Shown here one piece after another: positions 18,161 to 28,665 of a stretch of 64,000 nucleotides of DNA. How positions within the stretch are numbered: the first letter of the stretch is position 1; each line of letters starts with the position of its first letter. Source of the DNA: Firmicutes bacterium HGW-Firmicutes-16. GTDB lineage: Bacteria; Bacillota; Clostridia; Oscillospirales; Oscillospiraceae. The translations under genes were made by a program, and so were the position numbers. Under the pieces are notes generated by a model. It had not been told where the DNA came from. It saw only the letters and a program-made list of their open reading frames with translations, and ran no database searches. The stretch spans positions 62,001 to 126,000 of the forward strand of contig PGZZ01000007.1 of NCBI GenBank assembly GCA_002841545.1. The letters run 5' to 3'.

Positions 18161-18511
18161 TCAGTCTCTTATGCTGTCAAGCTCCGAAAGGAGCTTCTGC
18201 GCAAGTCCTCGAGCTTTTCCATCCGTCAGAAGGGCAAGCTCACGCAGCTGCGTATCCATCCTGTCCTTTACGGTCTTTTGCTCGGAAAACTTCCTAATGA
18301 ACCCGATTTTTTCTTCCGTATCTTTAAGGGTGGCTTCCGCTCGAACAATGAGGTCGCGCGCACCCTGTCGGGAGATATCCATGATTTCCGCGATCTCTGC
18401 AAGCGAGAGATCTTCGTTGTAGTGCATTCCGAAGCAGCTTCTCTGCTTCGGTGTGAGCAGCTCGCCGTAAAAGTCGAGGAGCATGGTCATCAAAAGAGTT
18501 TTGTCGCCCAT
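18161..18511 (-). CDS. ylxM: YlxM-type DNA-binding protein (SRP operon)
   Basis: A 116-residue protein of the YlxM/p13 family with a sigma-70 region 4-like helix-turn-helix (LSLAEIAEIMDISRQGARDLI). In streptococci and mycoplasmas it associates with the SRP. It is first in the operon and precedes ffh by 26 bases. Confidence 0.93.
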   Translation of the reverse strand: MGDKTLLMTMLLDFYGELLTPKQRSCFGMHYNEDLSLAEIAEIMDISRQGARDLIVRAEATLKDTEEKIGFIRKFSEQKTVKDRMDTQLRELALLTDGKARGLAQKLLSELDSIRD

Positions 18512-18565
18512 AATATGACCGCCTCCCGGATCAAATACTCAGGAAGAAACCGCCCTGTATCGCAT

Positions 18566-18594
18566 ATATTACACGGGATTTTTACCGTTGTCAA
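18566..18594 (-). promoter_or_regulatory. Sigma-A promoter of the ylxM-ffh-rpsP operon
   Basis: On the minus strand TTGACA (18589-18594), a 17-base spacer and TAATAT (18566-18571). It lies about 55 bases upstream of ylxM. Confidence 0.85.
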
Positions 18595-18732
18595 GTATTA
18601 TTACTTTACACCACAGAGAATATTTTCGGCGATACGTGGAAAACTTTTGCTTATGGAGTGGGGAGTATTAAGCTTACATCAGCTTTTTATGAACATCTCT
18701 GCGCCTTAAAAGCACGAAAAGAGGTCGAATAA

Positions 18733-21700
18733 ATGACTTACGACGGCACGATGCCGCAAATAGATGACTCCGGTCTTCCCCAATACGGTGAAAACATCGC
18801 CAGAACTCTGAACATTACGGGTTTCGTCCGCGGAGCCTCGGTTTCAAAAATCCTTGATAAAAATATCCGCTTCCTTCATGAGCACCATACGGCTCTTGAG
18901 TTAAAATATCCGAGCGGCGAAGCTGTTCCGCCCCATGTCGAATGGCTTCTCGATAATTTCTATCTTGCCCATCGTGAAGGACTTTCGTCCGCGGCGGATC
19001 TGTATAGCTGCGGGAAAGTACCTGCCGCTCGTGGCTCAGCCGCTATATTCACGCTTTGTGAGGCGCTTATCCGTTCGGGTGATGGTAAGGTCACGCCCGA
19101 GCGCTGTGAGCTTTTTCTGCAGGGCTGTCAGCAGGCATACGTTCTGAGTCGGCGCGAGCTGACGCATTTCGTTCCTGCTCTCAAGGCCGCGGCAATTTCT
19201 GAGCTCGCTGATCTCTATTCCTCCGATATTGATGAAGACTATGCCGCCCGAGCAGCAGAAAAGCTATTTTCCACGCTACGCGCGCTCTCAACGCTTGATT
19301 TCTCGGAAATTTTGGAGAGCGTTGACAAGGCGGAGCAGGTTTTAAAGCAGGATCCAGCCGGAGTCTATGCCGAGATGTCCGAAAAGACCCGCACTCATTA
19401 TAAAAAACGTATAGAAAAGCTCTCCAAAGCCTATCATGTCAGTGAACACCATATTGCTCAGCATGTCCTTGGGCTTGCGCAAAACGCCGAAGGAGCAGCG
19501 AATCATGTCGGCTACTGGCTTTTTACGCGTCCGATGAACGAAAACAAGACTTCCCGATCGGGCGAACTCTATATTACAACAATCATTCTGCTCACGTTGT
19601 TGCTCGCATTAACTGCTGCATTTGCGCTGAAAAGCGTCGCCGTCGGGCTGCTCCTTATAATACCCCTTTTCGAACTTGTCAAGACTGTCTTAGATTATTT
19701 TATTCTCTCATTCACGCCGCCCGCGCATGTGCCGCGTATGGAGCTCGATGGCGGCATACCTCCCGCGGGACGCACACTCTGCGTCATATCGGCCCTTCTC
19801 ACAAGCGAAAACAGCGGTGCTGTTCTTGGACGAAGACTTGAGGAATTTCGTTTTGCCGCACGGGACTGCGGAGAGAATCTACTTTTCGGTATACTCGCAG
19901 ACCTGCCGGATTCAAAGGACAAAGCATCGCCCGAAGACGAAAAATACATTAGCTCCGCAAAAAACGCAGTCGATGAACTAAACGTAAAATATGGCGGCGG
20001 CTATTTCTTTTTCGTTCGAGATCGGAGTTTCAACAAGGCGGACAACTGTTATTCTGCGTGGGAGCGAAAACGCGGTGCAATTACCGAGCTTGCATTGCTA
20101 CTCAGTGACGAAAATTCATCCCTGCACGCTCTTGCGGGCAATCACCTTTCCCTGCGCGGTGTCCGCTATATCATGACGCTTGACGAGGACACGCGCCTTA
20201 CGCCCGGAACCGCTAAAGAACTCATTGGTGCAATGCTCCACCCACTCAACACACCTGTTATCGATGAGAACTCGAAAAAGGTTACTGCGGGGCACGCCGT
20301 CATCCATCCGCGAATCTCGGTTGAGCTATCTTCCTGCAACAGAAGCAGGTTTTCAAAAATCTTTGCCGGACACGGCGGCACCGATCCATACGGAAGCGAC
20401 AGCTCCGAGCTGTATATGGACGTTTTTGATAACGGCGGCTTTGCAGGTAAAGGCATCATCGACGCTCGCGTTTTTAGCGAATGTCTGCGCGGCAGAATAC
20501 CCGAAAACCGCGTCCTGTCTCACGATGCGCTGGAGGGCGCGTTCCTCCGCGGCGCTTATATGTGCGACGTTGAGCTGACCGACAAATTTCCTTCGGACAT
20601 GCTCTCGTATTACAAACGTCTGCACCGCTGGACACGCGGCGACTGGCAAAACCTGCCGTGGCTCTTCCGCAGGGGAAGATCTCTTTCAGCTATCGACCAC
20701 TTCAGGCTTTTTGACAGCGCACGGCGCAGCCTTGTCGCTCCACTTATTTTTATCACCTTCGCGGCGGCATTTTTTTCGCCCTCATGCGGCCTCACCACCG
20801 CTGCTCTCATCGCACTTTTATGCTATGCGTTCCGGCTTGTTACAACTGCTGTTCGCGAGCTCTTTCGTGATGAGAGTGAAGTCAAGCTTCGCTTTCACAG
20901 CTCTATCATCCATGGCGTTGGCGGAGCCTTTCTGCAAACGGGGCTTAAACTCATCTTTTTGTCATATGAAGCGTACATCTGCCTGATTGCAACTGTGACG
21001 GCTCTCTGGCGGATGCTCGTCAGTCACAAGGGGCTTCTCAGATGGACACCGGTTTCTGTGTTCGAGGGCAAAGCGCAGGGTGTGTGGAAGTATTATCGTA
21101 ATATGTGGTTTGCTCCGCTTGCAGGACTCGTTATAGTGCTTTTCGCACCTTCGATTATCGGAAAGGCGAGCGGCATCGTCTGGTTCTTCGCTCCGTTTTT
21201 CGCTTTTTCACTTTCAAAAATTATAGTCCGGCAAACGCCGCTATCCGAAGGAGAGAAGGGCTATCTTCTCTCCTGTGCAAAGAGCATCTGGACATTTTTC
21301 GAGGATTTCTGTACCGCGGGGGATCATTTTCTGCCTCCCGATAACTGGCAGGAGCGCCCACCTCTTGGCATTGCACACCGGACTTCACCCACGAACATCG
21401 GACTTTGCCTTTTGAGCTGTATTTCGGCGATTGATCTTGGGCTAACCAGGGAGCAGACCGCCCTCGGGATTATCCACAACATTCTCACAACGCTTAGGCG
21501 TATGCCGAAATGGAATGGTCACCTCTATAACTGGTACGACACGAGGACGCTCCGCCCCCTCCATCCCGCTTATGTTTCAACGGTAGACAGCGGAAATCTG
21601 GTGGCTTGTCTCATCATACTGCGAGAGGCGCTTATGGAATACGACAGACCCGACCTTGCCATAAGCTGCGACGAGCTGCTAAACCCGATGTCGTTTACCC

Positions 21701-24700
21701 CTCTATATGACAAAGCCCACAGACTTTTCTCGATTGGTATCGACACCGACAAGCAGCTTGTTACCAATAGCTTCTATGACCTTATGGCGAGTGAAGCCCG
21801 CACCACCGGCTTTGTCGCGATTGCAAGGGGCGATGTTTCCCGCCGTCACTGGCGAAGTCTTTCCCGCGCACAGGTTGAGAAGGACGGCTACCGTGGCATG
21901 GTTTCATGGACAGGTAGCATGTTCGAATATATGATGCCACGCCTGTTTTTCGAGAGTTCGGAAGGCTCGCTCATGTATGAAAGCATGAGGTTTGCGGTTG
22001 AAGTCCAGAAAAAGCGCGGAAAGAGAAAGAATCTGCCATGGGGTATTTCGGAAAGCGCTTTCTTTGCACTCGATCCCGCCCTCAACTACCGCTACAAGGC
22101 ACACGGCTGCGGGGCTCTCGCCCTTAAACGCAACATGAACGACGAGTATGTCATATCGCCCTACAGCAGTTTCCTTTCGCTCTGCTGTGGCGTAAAAAGC
22201 GTGGTATCGAATCTCCGGAAGCTTGAAAAAGTTGGCGCTGCGGGAAGATACGGTTTCTGGGAGGCAGTTGATTTTACAAGTGGCAGAACGGTCGGAAATA
22301 GCGGAGAAGTCGTTTACTGTGTAATGGCGCACCATTTGGGTATGAGCCTTATCTCCATAACGAATACCCTGCGCGGGAATATCATGCCGCACAGGCTCAT
22401 GCGTGACCCTGCCATGTCCGCCCATGCTTGTCTACTCGATGAAAAGCTGCCTTTAGGCGGTGTCCTGCTTCGCCGCAAGGAAAACAAGCTGCCTGAAAAG
22501 CCCCCGAGAATCTCATCTGTCTACTGGCAAAAACGTGGCAGTTTTGTGGATTTCGAGGCTCCCGTTTGCTGTGTGCTGTCCAACGGCGAGTATAATGTTA
22601 TGTTAACCGACGGCGGCGTCTCTAAAGCCCGCTGGGGGAATATTACGCCCTATTTCACTTCAAACGAGATACCTGCTTTCTCGCACGGCGTTGAGCTTTA
22701 TTTAAAGCGCGAGCACGCCATAGTACCTCTCCTTCCTTCGCCCGAGCTGGGTGATAATTCAAATTCCGATTGGGAATTCAGTTTATCCGGCGCAAGAATC
22801 GGCAGCTTTCAGGGAGATTTTCGCACGCAGGTCAATTTCAGCGTATCAGCATCGTCAAACGGAGAGAAGCGAGTAATTTCTGTCAGCACCGAAAGCTGCG
22901 AAGAGCAAAACTGTGAGCTTTGCCTGCTTTTCGAGCCGGTTCTGGCGGAGTATTCTGATTATGTAAACCATCCAGCTTTTTATAAGCTAGGGCTTCACGC
23001 AAAAATGCACGGCGGTGCGCTGGTAATCAGGCGACTTGAAAGAGAAAATATACCCGAGTGCTTCCTTTGCCTTGCCACTTCGATACCGATGGAGGTTTCC
23101 GTCAGACGCTCGCTCGTTCCGGGCAGAGGAGGGCTTAGCTCGGCTATTGAAGCCTTCGTACCTTCGCCTCTCGGCTGGCTTAGCGATCCGCTCATATGTG
23201 CGAAGCTCCCGCTTCGGCTTACAAGAGAATCTGCGGTAGCCGTAACGGTTGCAATTGCGATGGGTGAAAGCGAAAATGAGGCTTATGCCGCAGCGATGCG
23301 GATGCTAACGGGTGGCGAGGAGGATGCGGCCGATTTCCCCGCAGAGCGAGCTTCGGAGCTTCGATTGTCTGAAATTCAGACAGAAAGCGCGATGCAGCTT
23401 ATTAGCACTCTCAGCTACCCCGCTCCGTTCAACTCTCCGAATGTTCCCTCAAGGGAGGAGCTTTGGCGCTTTGGAATTTCAGGCTGCCTGCCACTTATGA
23501 CTAAAGCTGTTTCAGCATCGGAAGAAATGGATGCGGCGGAAGCGTTAATGAAGCAACATGCGTTTTTGCGCTCGCTGTCCTGCCCCTTTGACCTTGTTTT
23601 CTTGACCGACGAGGGCGGTGATTATATGAGGCCTGCCGCGACAGCACTCTCGGAGCTCAGACGCACCGTCGGCTTCGAAAGCGAGCACATCCACATCATT
23701 GACCGCTCTCTAAATGTCGAAGGCCTTATCGAGAGCTCCGTGAGCCCAAGAAACAGACGTGATAGCGCAAGCGATTCGTTGTATATTATGTCTACCTTTT
23801 CAGGCTCACATTTACAGATATTTCCCCGATTTGAATGGGAATATGATGGTGGATTTTCATTTTATGTAAACCATTCGTTGCCGCCTCGCGCGTGGGGAAA
23901 TATTCTCACTAACGGGCGCTTCGGCTTTTTTGCTACCGACTGCGGAACGGGTCACATGTGGTATAAAAACGCCCGCGAGTACCACATCAACCGCTGGCTT
24001 TGCGACAGTGTTACAACTCGCGGAACGGAGATATTTGAAACCTCCCGTCAAAGTCTCTTCGCTTCTCCGGAAGACACGGACTGTAAGGTGGTTTTCGGCT
24101 TCGGGTACGCGCAATGGGAGAAGCATCTGAATGATGCTGCAATTAAAACGACTGCCTTTGTGCCGCCGGACACCGACGCACGCATTATCATCGTCGAATG
24201 GGCGGGCGGAGGCACACTCCCCTTCCGATGGAGCACAGACCTAGTACTCGGCGGAGATGACAGCGGAGCCTTGCGTTCGCATGTAATTAGAGAAGGTGAC
24301 TTCTTCACTGCAGCAAGTCCCGAAAGCCCATTTCCCGATTCAAAGTTTCGCATTTGCTCCTCCGCTCAGGTCACGGGCTTTACCTCGAACCGCGGACTGT
24401 GGCTTCAGGAAAAGACCGATGATAAAAGCGAAATCAGCGGCTTCATCGGTATTAGCTTCGTTTCTTCCTCTCCTTTTATTCTTGTTTGCGGCTGTGACGA
24501 CGAGGAAAAAATCAAAGAGCTCTGCTCACCCGACTTCGCATCGGCTTCACTAAAAAGCACAGTCAATCACTGGCAGAACACTGTTTCGGGAGTGAAGATT
24601 AGAACTCCCCTGCCTGCGCTCGACCGCCTTATAAACGGCTGGGTGCCTTACCAGACTATTGCTTGCCGCCTCATGGGGCGCTGTAGCATATATCAGAGCG

Positions 24701-25989
24701 GCGGAGCTACAGGCTTCCGTGATCAGCTCCAGGATGCCGTCAATCTTATCCTGCTCGACGATTCTTATGCCAAGGCGCAAATCATCGAGTGCTGCCGTCA
24801 CCAGTACGAGGAAGGCGACGCTATGCACTGGTGGCACACTCTCGATGATGAGACGAAGGGCGTCCGTACGCATTGCAGCGACGACCTTCTGTGGCTGCCA
24901 TGGGCGCTGTGTGAATACACCGAAAAAACGGGCGACTACGCTCTATGTGACATTCCCGTCCAGTGGTTAAGCTCCCCGACTCTCCCCTCAGACGAGCACG
25001 ACCGCTATGAAAAGGCCACCTTCTCGGACATTTCGAGCGAGGTCATTGTCCATGCCCAAAAATCGCTCGACCTTGTTCTGGAGCGCGGCACCGGTGAGCA
25101 CGGGCTTTTGAAAATAGGGAGTGGAGACTGGAACGACGGCATGGACAAGGTTGGTGTCAAAGGCAAGGGCGAAAGCGTCTGGCTGACCTGGTTTTTCTCT
25201 CATACAGCGCATCGGGTTTCCTCCCTTCTGCGCTCGAGGGGGCAGGACGCAGAAAAATATGAAAAGGCCGCTTTGGAACTTGGTAAAAGCGCTAATGCGG
25301 CCTGGGATGGGCAGTGGTTCCTGCGTGGCTGGTATGACAGCGGAGAGCCGCTCGGTAACAAATCCCAGCCCTGCTGTCAGATTGATTCGATTGCACAAAG
25401 CTTTGCGACCCTTTGCCCAGACGCTGACAGAGCCCGCGTAAACGAAGCTCTCACTAACGCCGTAGAAAGGCTTTTTGATAGTGAGCATCGAATCATTCGC
25501 CTTTTCGACCCTCCCTTCGAGGACGCTGAGCCGAGCCCGGGCTATATCGAGAGTTACGGTCCCGGCTTCCGTGAAAACAGCGGACAGTACACTCACGGCG
25601 CGGTCTGGCTGGCGATGGCTCTGCTGCTCGAAAACCGTTCCGACGAAGCCTTCCGGCTCATAGAAGCCCTATTGCCCGAGAGTCGCGACCTCGTGAATTA
25701 CGAGGCGGAGCCCTATGTTCTTTCGGCGGATATTTCAGGTAATCCCGACTGCCCCGGGAAAGCCGGCTGGAGCTGGTACACCGGCTCCGCAGGCTGGTTT
25801 TTCCGGACCGTAACGGAAGATTTGCTCGGTATTAAGCTTGAAAACGGGGAAATCGTTTTTGACCCAAAGCTCCCGTCCGTCTGGTCGGAAGTTCATGTCA
25901 CGCTACGTGACAAAAACGGGAAAGAAAATGGCTTTATTTTGTCGAACAATGGCGCGGTCCCCGATGAAGATAAGTCCAATCAGCAGTAA
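18733..25989 (+). CDS. Cyclic beta-glucan synthase-like protein (GT84 plus GH94 type)
   Basis: A 2418-residue giant enzyme resembling NdvB/Cgs. A helical N-terminal region is followed by membrane helices at about 280-325. The glycosyltransferase part shows TLDEDTRLTPG near 482, a GFAGKGIID motif, and RLHRWTRGDWQNLPW near 628, then more membrane helices to about 840. Two beta-sandwich/glucoamylase-like regions follow. The C-terminal part is GH94 phosphorylase-like with GSGDWNDGM near 2128. In proteobacteria Cgs primes, extends and cyclises beta-1,2-glucan at the inner membrane. It is shorter than Brucella Cgs (about 2870). It stands alone, without an exporter gene beside it. Confidence 0.9.
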   Translation: MTYDGTMPQIDDSGLPQYGENIARTLNITGFVRGASVSKILDKNIRFLHEHHTALELKYPSGEAVPPHVEWLLDNFYLAHREGLSSAADLYSCGKVPAARGSAAIFTLCEALIRSGDGKVTPERCELFLQGCQQAYVLSRRELTHFVPALKAAAISELADLYSSDIDEDYAARAAEKLFSTLRALSTLDFSEILESVDKAEQVLKQDPAGVYAEMSEKTRTHYKKRIEKLSKAYHVSEHHIAQHVLGLAQNAEGAANHVGYWLFTRPMNENKTSRSGELYITTIILLTLLLALTAAFALKSVAVGLLLIIPLFELVKTVLDYFILSFTPPAHVPRMELDGGIPPAGRTLCVISALLTSENSGAVLGRRLEEFRFAARDCGENLLFGILADLPDSKDKASPEDEKYISSAKNAVDELNVKYGGGYFFFVRDRSFNKADNCYSAWERKRGAITELALLLSDENSSLHALAGNHLSLRGVRYIMTLDEDTRLTPGTAKELIGAMLHPLNTPVIDENSKKVTAGHAVIHPRISVELSSCNRSRFSKIFAGHGGTDPYGSDSSELYMDVFDNGGFAGKGIIDARVFSECLRGRIPENRVLSHDALEGAFLRGAYMCDVELTDKFPSDMLSYYKRLHRWTRGDWQNLPWLFRRGRSLSAIDHFRLFDSARRSLVAPLIFITFAAAFFSPSCGLTTAALIALLCYAFRLVTTAVRELFRDESEVKLRFHSSIIHGVGGAFLQTGLKLIFLSYEAYICLIATVTALWRMLVSHKGLLRWTPVSVFEGKAQGVWKYYRNMWFAPLAGLVIVLFAPSIIGKASGIVWFFAPFFAFSLSKIIVRQTPLSEGEKGYLLSCAKSIWTFFEDFCTAGDHFLPPDNWQERPPLGIAHRTSPTNIGLCLLSCISAIDLGLTREQTALGIIHNILTTLRRMPKWNGHLYNWYDTRTLRPLHPAYVSTVDSGNLVACLIILREALMEYDRPDLAISCDELLNPMSFTPLYDKAHRLFSIGIDTDKQLVTNSFYDLMASEARTTGFVAIARGDVSRRHWRSLSRAQVEKDGYRGMVSWTGSMFEYMMPRLFFESSEGSLMYESMRFAVEVQKKRGKRKNLPWGISESAFFALDPALNYRYKAHGCGALALKRNMNDEYVISPYSSFLSLCCGVKSVVSNLRKLEKVGAAGRYGFWEAVDFTSGRTVGNSGEVVYCVMAHHLGMSLISITNTLRGNIMPHRLMRDPAMSAHACLLDEKLPLGGVLLRRKENKLPEKPPRISSVYWQKRGSFVDFEAPVCCVLSNGEYNVMLTDGGVSKARWGNITPYFTSNEIPAFSHGVELYLKREHAIVPLLPSPELGDNSNSDWEFSLSGARIGSFQGDFRTQVNFSVSASSNGEKRVISVSTESCEEQNCELCLLFEPVLAEYSDYVNHPAFYKLGLHAKMHGGALVIRRLERENIPECFLCLATSIPMEVSVRRSLVPGRGGLSSAIEAFVPSPLGWLSDPLICAKLPLRLTRESAVAVTVAIAMGESENEAYAAAMRMLTGGEEDAADFPAERASELRLSEIQTESAMQLISTLSYPAPFNSPNVPSREELWRFGISGCLPLMTKAVSASEEMDAAEALMKQHAFLRSLSCPFDLVFLTDEGGDYMRPAATALSELRRTVGFESEHIHIIDRSLNVEGLIESSVSPRNRRDSASDSLYIMSTFSGSHLQIFPRFEWEYDGGFSFYVNHSLPPRAWGNILTNGRFGFFATDCGTGHMWYKNAREYHINRWLCDSVTTRGTEIFETSRQSLFASPEDTDCKVVFGFGYAQWEKHLNDAAIKTTAFVPPDTDARIIIVEWAGGGTLPFRWSTDLVLGGDDSGALRSHVIREGDFFTAASPESPFPDSKFRICSSAQVTGFTSNRGLWLQEKTDDKSEISGFIGISFVSSSPFILVCGCDDEEKIKELCSPDFASASLKSTVNHWQNTVSGVKIRTPLPALDRLINGWVPYQTIACRLMGRCSIYQSGGATGFRDQLQDAVNLILLDDSYAKAQIIECCRHQYEEGDAMHWWHTLDDETKGVRTHCSDDLLWLPWALCEYTEKTGDYALCDIPVQWLSSPTLPSDEHDRYEKATFSDISSEVIVHAQKSLDLVLERGTGEHGLLKIGSGDWNDGMDKVGVKGKGESVWLTWFFSHTAHRVSSLLRSRGQDAEKYEKAALELGKSANAAWDGQWFLRGWYDSGEPLGNKSQPCCQIDSIAQSFATLCPDADRARVNEALTNAVERLFDSEHRIIRLFDPPFEDAEPSPGYIESYGPGFRENSGQYTHGAVWLAMALLLENRSDEAFRLIEALLPESRDLVNYEAEPYVLSADISGNPDCPGKAGWSWYTGSAGWFFRTVTEDLLGIKLENGEIVFDPKLPSVWSEVHVTLRDKNGKENGFILSNNGAVPDEDKSNQQ

Positions 25990-26086
25990 CTTAAAAATTC
26001 ACGAAAATGTCATTTTCAAAATAGGTTAATTGTGGTATAGTTACTGCAATGAAAATTTAATTTCAATTCTGAACGGAGGGCGGACC

Positions 26087-27373
26087 TTGAATCCATCGAC
26101 CGAACTCATAATGTCCAACGTAGTGCTGACTTGTCTGCAAACGGACAAATTCAAAACGAACTGCCTGAGCGTAAATCTGCTGACACCGCTAAGCCGCGAA
26201 ACCGCGGCAAAAAACGCTCTCATTCCGGCGGTGCTCTGTCGCGGAACGGCGACTCTACCTGATATGGCTGCAATCGCCTCAAAGCTGGACTCGCTTTACG
26301 GTGCGCGCATTAAGCCCTTCATCCGCAAAAAGGGCGAGATACAGGTAATCGGCCTCTATGCCGATTTTGCCGACGACGCCTTTATTCCTGAGAAGAGCGA
26401 CATTCTCGAACAGATAACCGGCCTTATAAGTGAAATGCTTTTGATGCCCAAGACTCACGGTGGGCTTCTTCTGCGCGAATATGTTGATAGCGAAAAGGAG
26501 CAGTTGCTCGAACAGATACGCGGACGTATTAATGACAAACGCGCCTATTCAATACAGCGCCTGTTCGAAAACATGTGCGCAATGGAGGAATACTCGACCG
26601 ACAAGCTTGGAACCGAGTCGGAAGCCGAAGGCGTAACAGCTAATGAGCTGACCCGTCACTATCACGCAGTACTTGCAGCTTCCCCCATTGAGATTTTCTA
26701 CTGCGGAAGTGCCGAGCCCGCCCGTGTCAAAGCGGCGGTCAAGGCAAGCCTCGCCAGTCTCCCTCGCTCCGAAGAGGAGCCTGATATGGGAACGGACATC
26801 CGCATGAACTCTCTTGAAGAAGCGCCCCGTTATTTTGAGGACAGTTTACAAGTAACGCAGGGCAAGCTCGCAATCGGATTCCGCCTCGGCGATTGTATGG
26901 AGGACCCGAACATCGCGGCTATCCGTGTCTTCAACGCAGTCTACGGCGGTAGCGCCAACTCAAAACTTTTCATGAACGTGCGCGAAAAGTTGTCCCTGTG
27001 CTATTTTGCGAGCTCCTTTGTCGACCTGCACAAGGGTATACTCGCTGTTTCCTCGGGCATCGAATTTGATAAATACGACGCCGCCCTTTCGGAAATACTC
27101 TCGCAGCTCGATGCGGTTAAGCGCGGCGATGTCTCGTCTCACGAGCTTTCTTCCGCGAAAAGCTCCGTTGCAAGCGATTACAGAACGATTGAGGATAGTC
27201 CGCTTGCCCTCGAGGACTTTTACCTAAATCAAACGCTCATTGGTCCCGACTGTTCACCTTCTGAGCTTGCAGCTCTGGCTGAGGAAATAACGCTCAAAGA
27301 GGTTATTGCAATAGCAAAGGGAGTCGAGTGCGACGCTATCTATTTCCTGCGCGGAGAAAAGGAGGAAGCTTGA
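26087..27373 (+). CDS. ymfF: M16 peptidase-like protein, inactive partner (YmfF type)
   Basis: A 428-residue M16 family protein that lacks the HxxEH zinc motif but keeps the C-terminal R/Y substrate-cavity region (LFMNVREKLSLCYF). The TTG start at 26087 follows GGAGGGCGGACC; upstream frame positions lack a ribosome site. The next gene encodes the active partner and overlaps by one base (TGATG). In B. subtilis the pair YmfF/YmfH lies in a conserved cluster and has been linked to EF-P modification. The heterodimer is inferred from general M16 biology. Confidence 0.88.
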   Translation: MNPSTELIMSNVVLTCLQTDKFKTNCLSVNLLTPLSRETAAKNALIPAVLCRGTATLPDMAAIASKLDSLYGARIKPFIRKKGEIQVIGLYADFADDAFIPEKSDILEQITGLISEMLLMPKTHGGLLLREYVDSEKEQLLEQIRGRINDKRAYSIQRLFENMCAMEEYSTDKLGTESEAEGVTANELTRHYHAVLAASPIEIFYCGSAEPARVKAAVKASLASLPRSEEEPDMGTDIRMNSLEEAPRYFEDSLQVTQGKLAIGFRLGDCMEDPNIAAIRVFNAVYGGSANSKLFMNVREKLSLCYFASSFVDLHKGILAVSSGIEFDKYDAALSEILSQLDAVKRGDVSSHELSSAKSSVASDYRTIEDSPLALEDFYLNQTLIGPDCSPSELAALAEEITLKEVIAIAKGVECDAIYFLRGEKEEA

Positions 27374-28662
27374 TGCAGAAGGAATACTTCAAGAACATCG
27401 ACGAGACCCTCATTTCTGAAGTCCTGCCCAACGGGCTGAAAATAAATATCGTCCCCAAGCCGCAGTTTTCAAAAAGCTATGCAATGTTCGCCACCAATTA
27501 CGGCGGTGCGGACAGACGCTTTAAGCTCTCTGGTCAGTGGCTGGACACTCCAGCCGGAGTCGCCCATTTTCTCGAACACAAAATGTTCGATATGCCGGAT
27601 GGAAACGCTCTGAGCGTTCTCTCTTCGAGAGGTGCCTCGCCCAATGCGTTCACAAGCTCCTGTATGACAGCTTATCACTTTGAGTCAACCAGCCAGTTTG
27701 ATGAAAATCTCCGCACCTTGCTCACCTTCGTTTCCACTCCGTACTTCATGCCGGAAAGCGTTCAGAAAGAGCAGGGCATAATCGGACAGGAAATCAGGAT
27801 GGTCGAGGACACTCCGGGCTATGTCTTATATTACAACCTACTAAAATGCCTTTATTCGGCGAATCCCGTACGCGATTCGGTCGCCGGAACAGTCGAGAGC
27901 ATCGCGGAAATCACGTCTGACACGCTTTACCATTGCCATAAGGTTTTTTATAATCCCTCGAACATGACTCTTGCAGTTGTCGGCAATGTTGATCCTGACG
28001 CCGTCATTGCAATGGCACGCGGAATTTTGCCTTCTGAGCCCGGCGAAGTACCCGAAAGCGATTTCGGCGGCGAGGAAGCGGAAACTCCGCATCAAAGCAA
28101 TTCCAAAGCCACTATGGAGGTGTCGGCTCCGCAGTTTCTCTTTGGCTCAAAGCTGAATCCGGAGAAGAAAGGATTACCCAGACTCCGTCAGGTTCTTATC
28201 GGTGAAATCGCGCTTCGGCTGCTTTTCGGTCCCTCCTCTCCGTTTTATACCCGCTTATATGCCGACGGGCTCCTTAACGGCAGCTTTGAGTACGAGCTTG
28301 ACTACACTGCGGGTACAGCTATGATACTTGCCGGCGGCGAAAGTCGAAACGTCGATGGTGTGATGAACGAGCTCAATACGGAAATCGCAAAAATTAAGAC
28401 TGACGGACTTGACAAGATTCAATTTGAAAATGCGAGAAAGTCCCATTATGGCACTCAACTTCGCATACTGAGTTCATTCTCTTCGCTTTCACAGGAACTT
28501 GCAAACGGGGCTTTCGCAGATTATCGTCCGCTCGATGTCTTTGAAGAGATAAATAAAATCAATCTTTCGGACGTCCGGGATTTCATCACAGACAATCTCT
28601 CTCCCGTAAAGCTGGCACTCTCGGTGGTTTCACCCCTGGAGCGCGAAACGAAAGGACAATAA
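27373..28662 (+). CDS. ymfH: M16 zinc peptidase (YmfH type)
   Basis: A 429-residue M16 peptidase with the inverted zinc motif HFLEH and the distal glutamate (QEIRMVEDTP). The ATG at 27373 overlaps the stop of ymfF. It should form the catalytic half of a clamshell heterodimer with YmfF that degrades or trims small peptides in the cytosol. It is followed by lgt after three bases. Confidence 0.92.
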   Translation: MQKEYFKNIDETLISEVLPNGLKINIVPKPQFSKSYAMFATNYGGADRRFKLSGQWLDTPAGVAHFLEHKMFDMPDGNALSVLSSRGASPNAFTSSCMTAYHFESTSQFDENLRTLLTFVSTPYFMPESVQKEQGIIGQEIRMVEDTPGYVLYYNLLKCLYSANPVRDSVAGTVESIAEITSDTLYHCHKVFYNPSNMTLAVVGNVDPDAVIAMARGILPSEPGEVPESDFGGEEAETPHQSNSKATMEVSAPQFLFGSKLNPEKKGLPRLRQVLIGEIALRLLFGPSSPFYTRLYADGLLNGSFEYELDYTAGTAMILAGGESRNVDGVMNELNTEIAKIKTDGLDKIQFENARKSHYGTQLRILSSFSSLSQELANGAFADYRPLDVFEEINKINLSDVRDFITDNLSPVKLALSVVSPLERETKGQ

Positions 28663-28665
28663 ACA

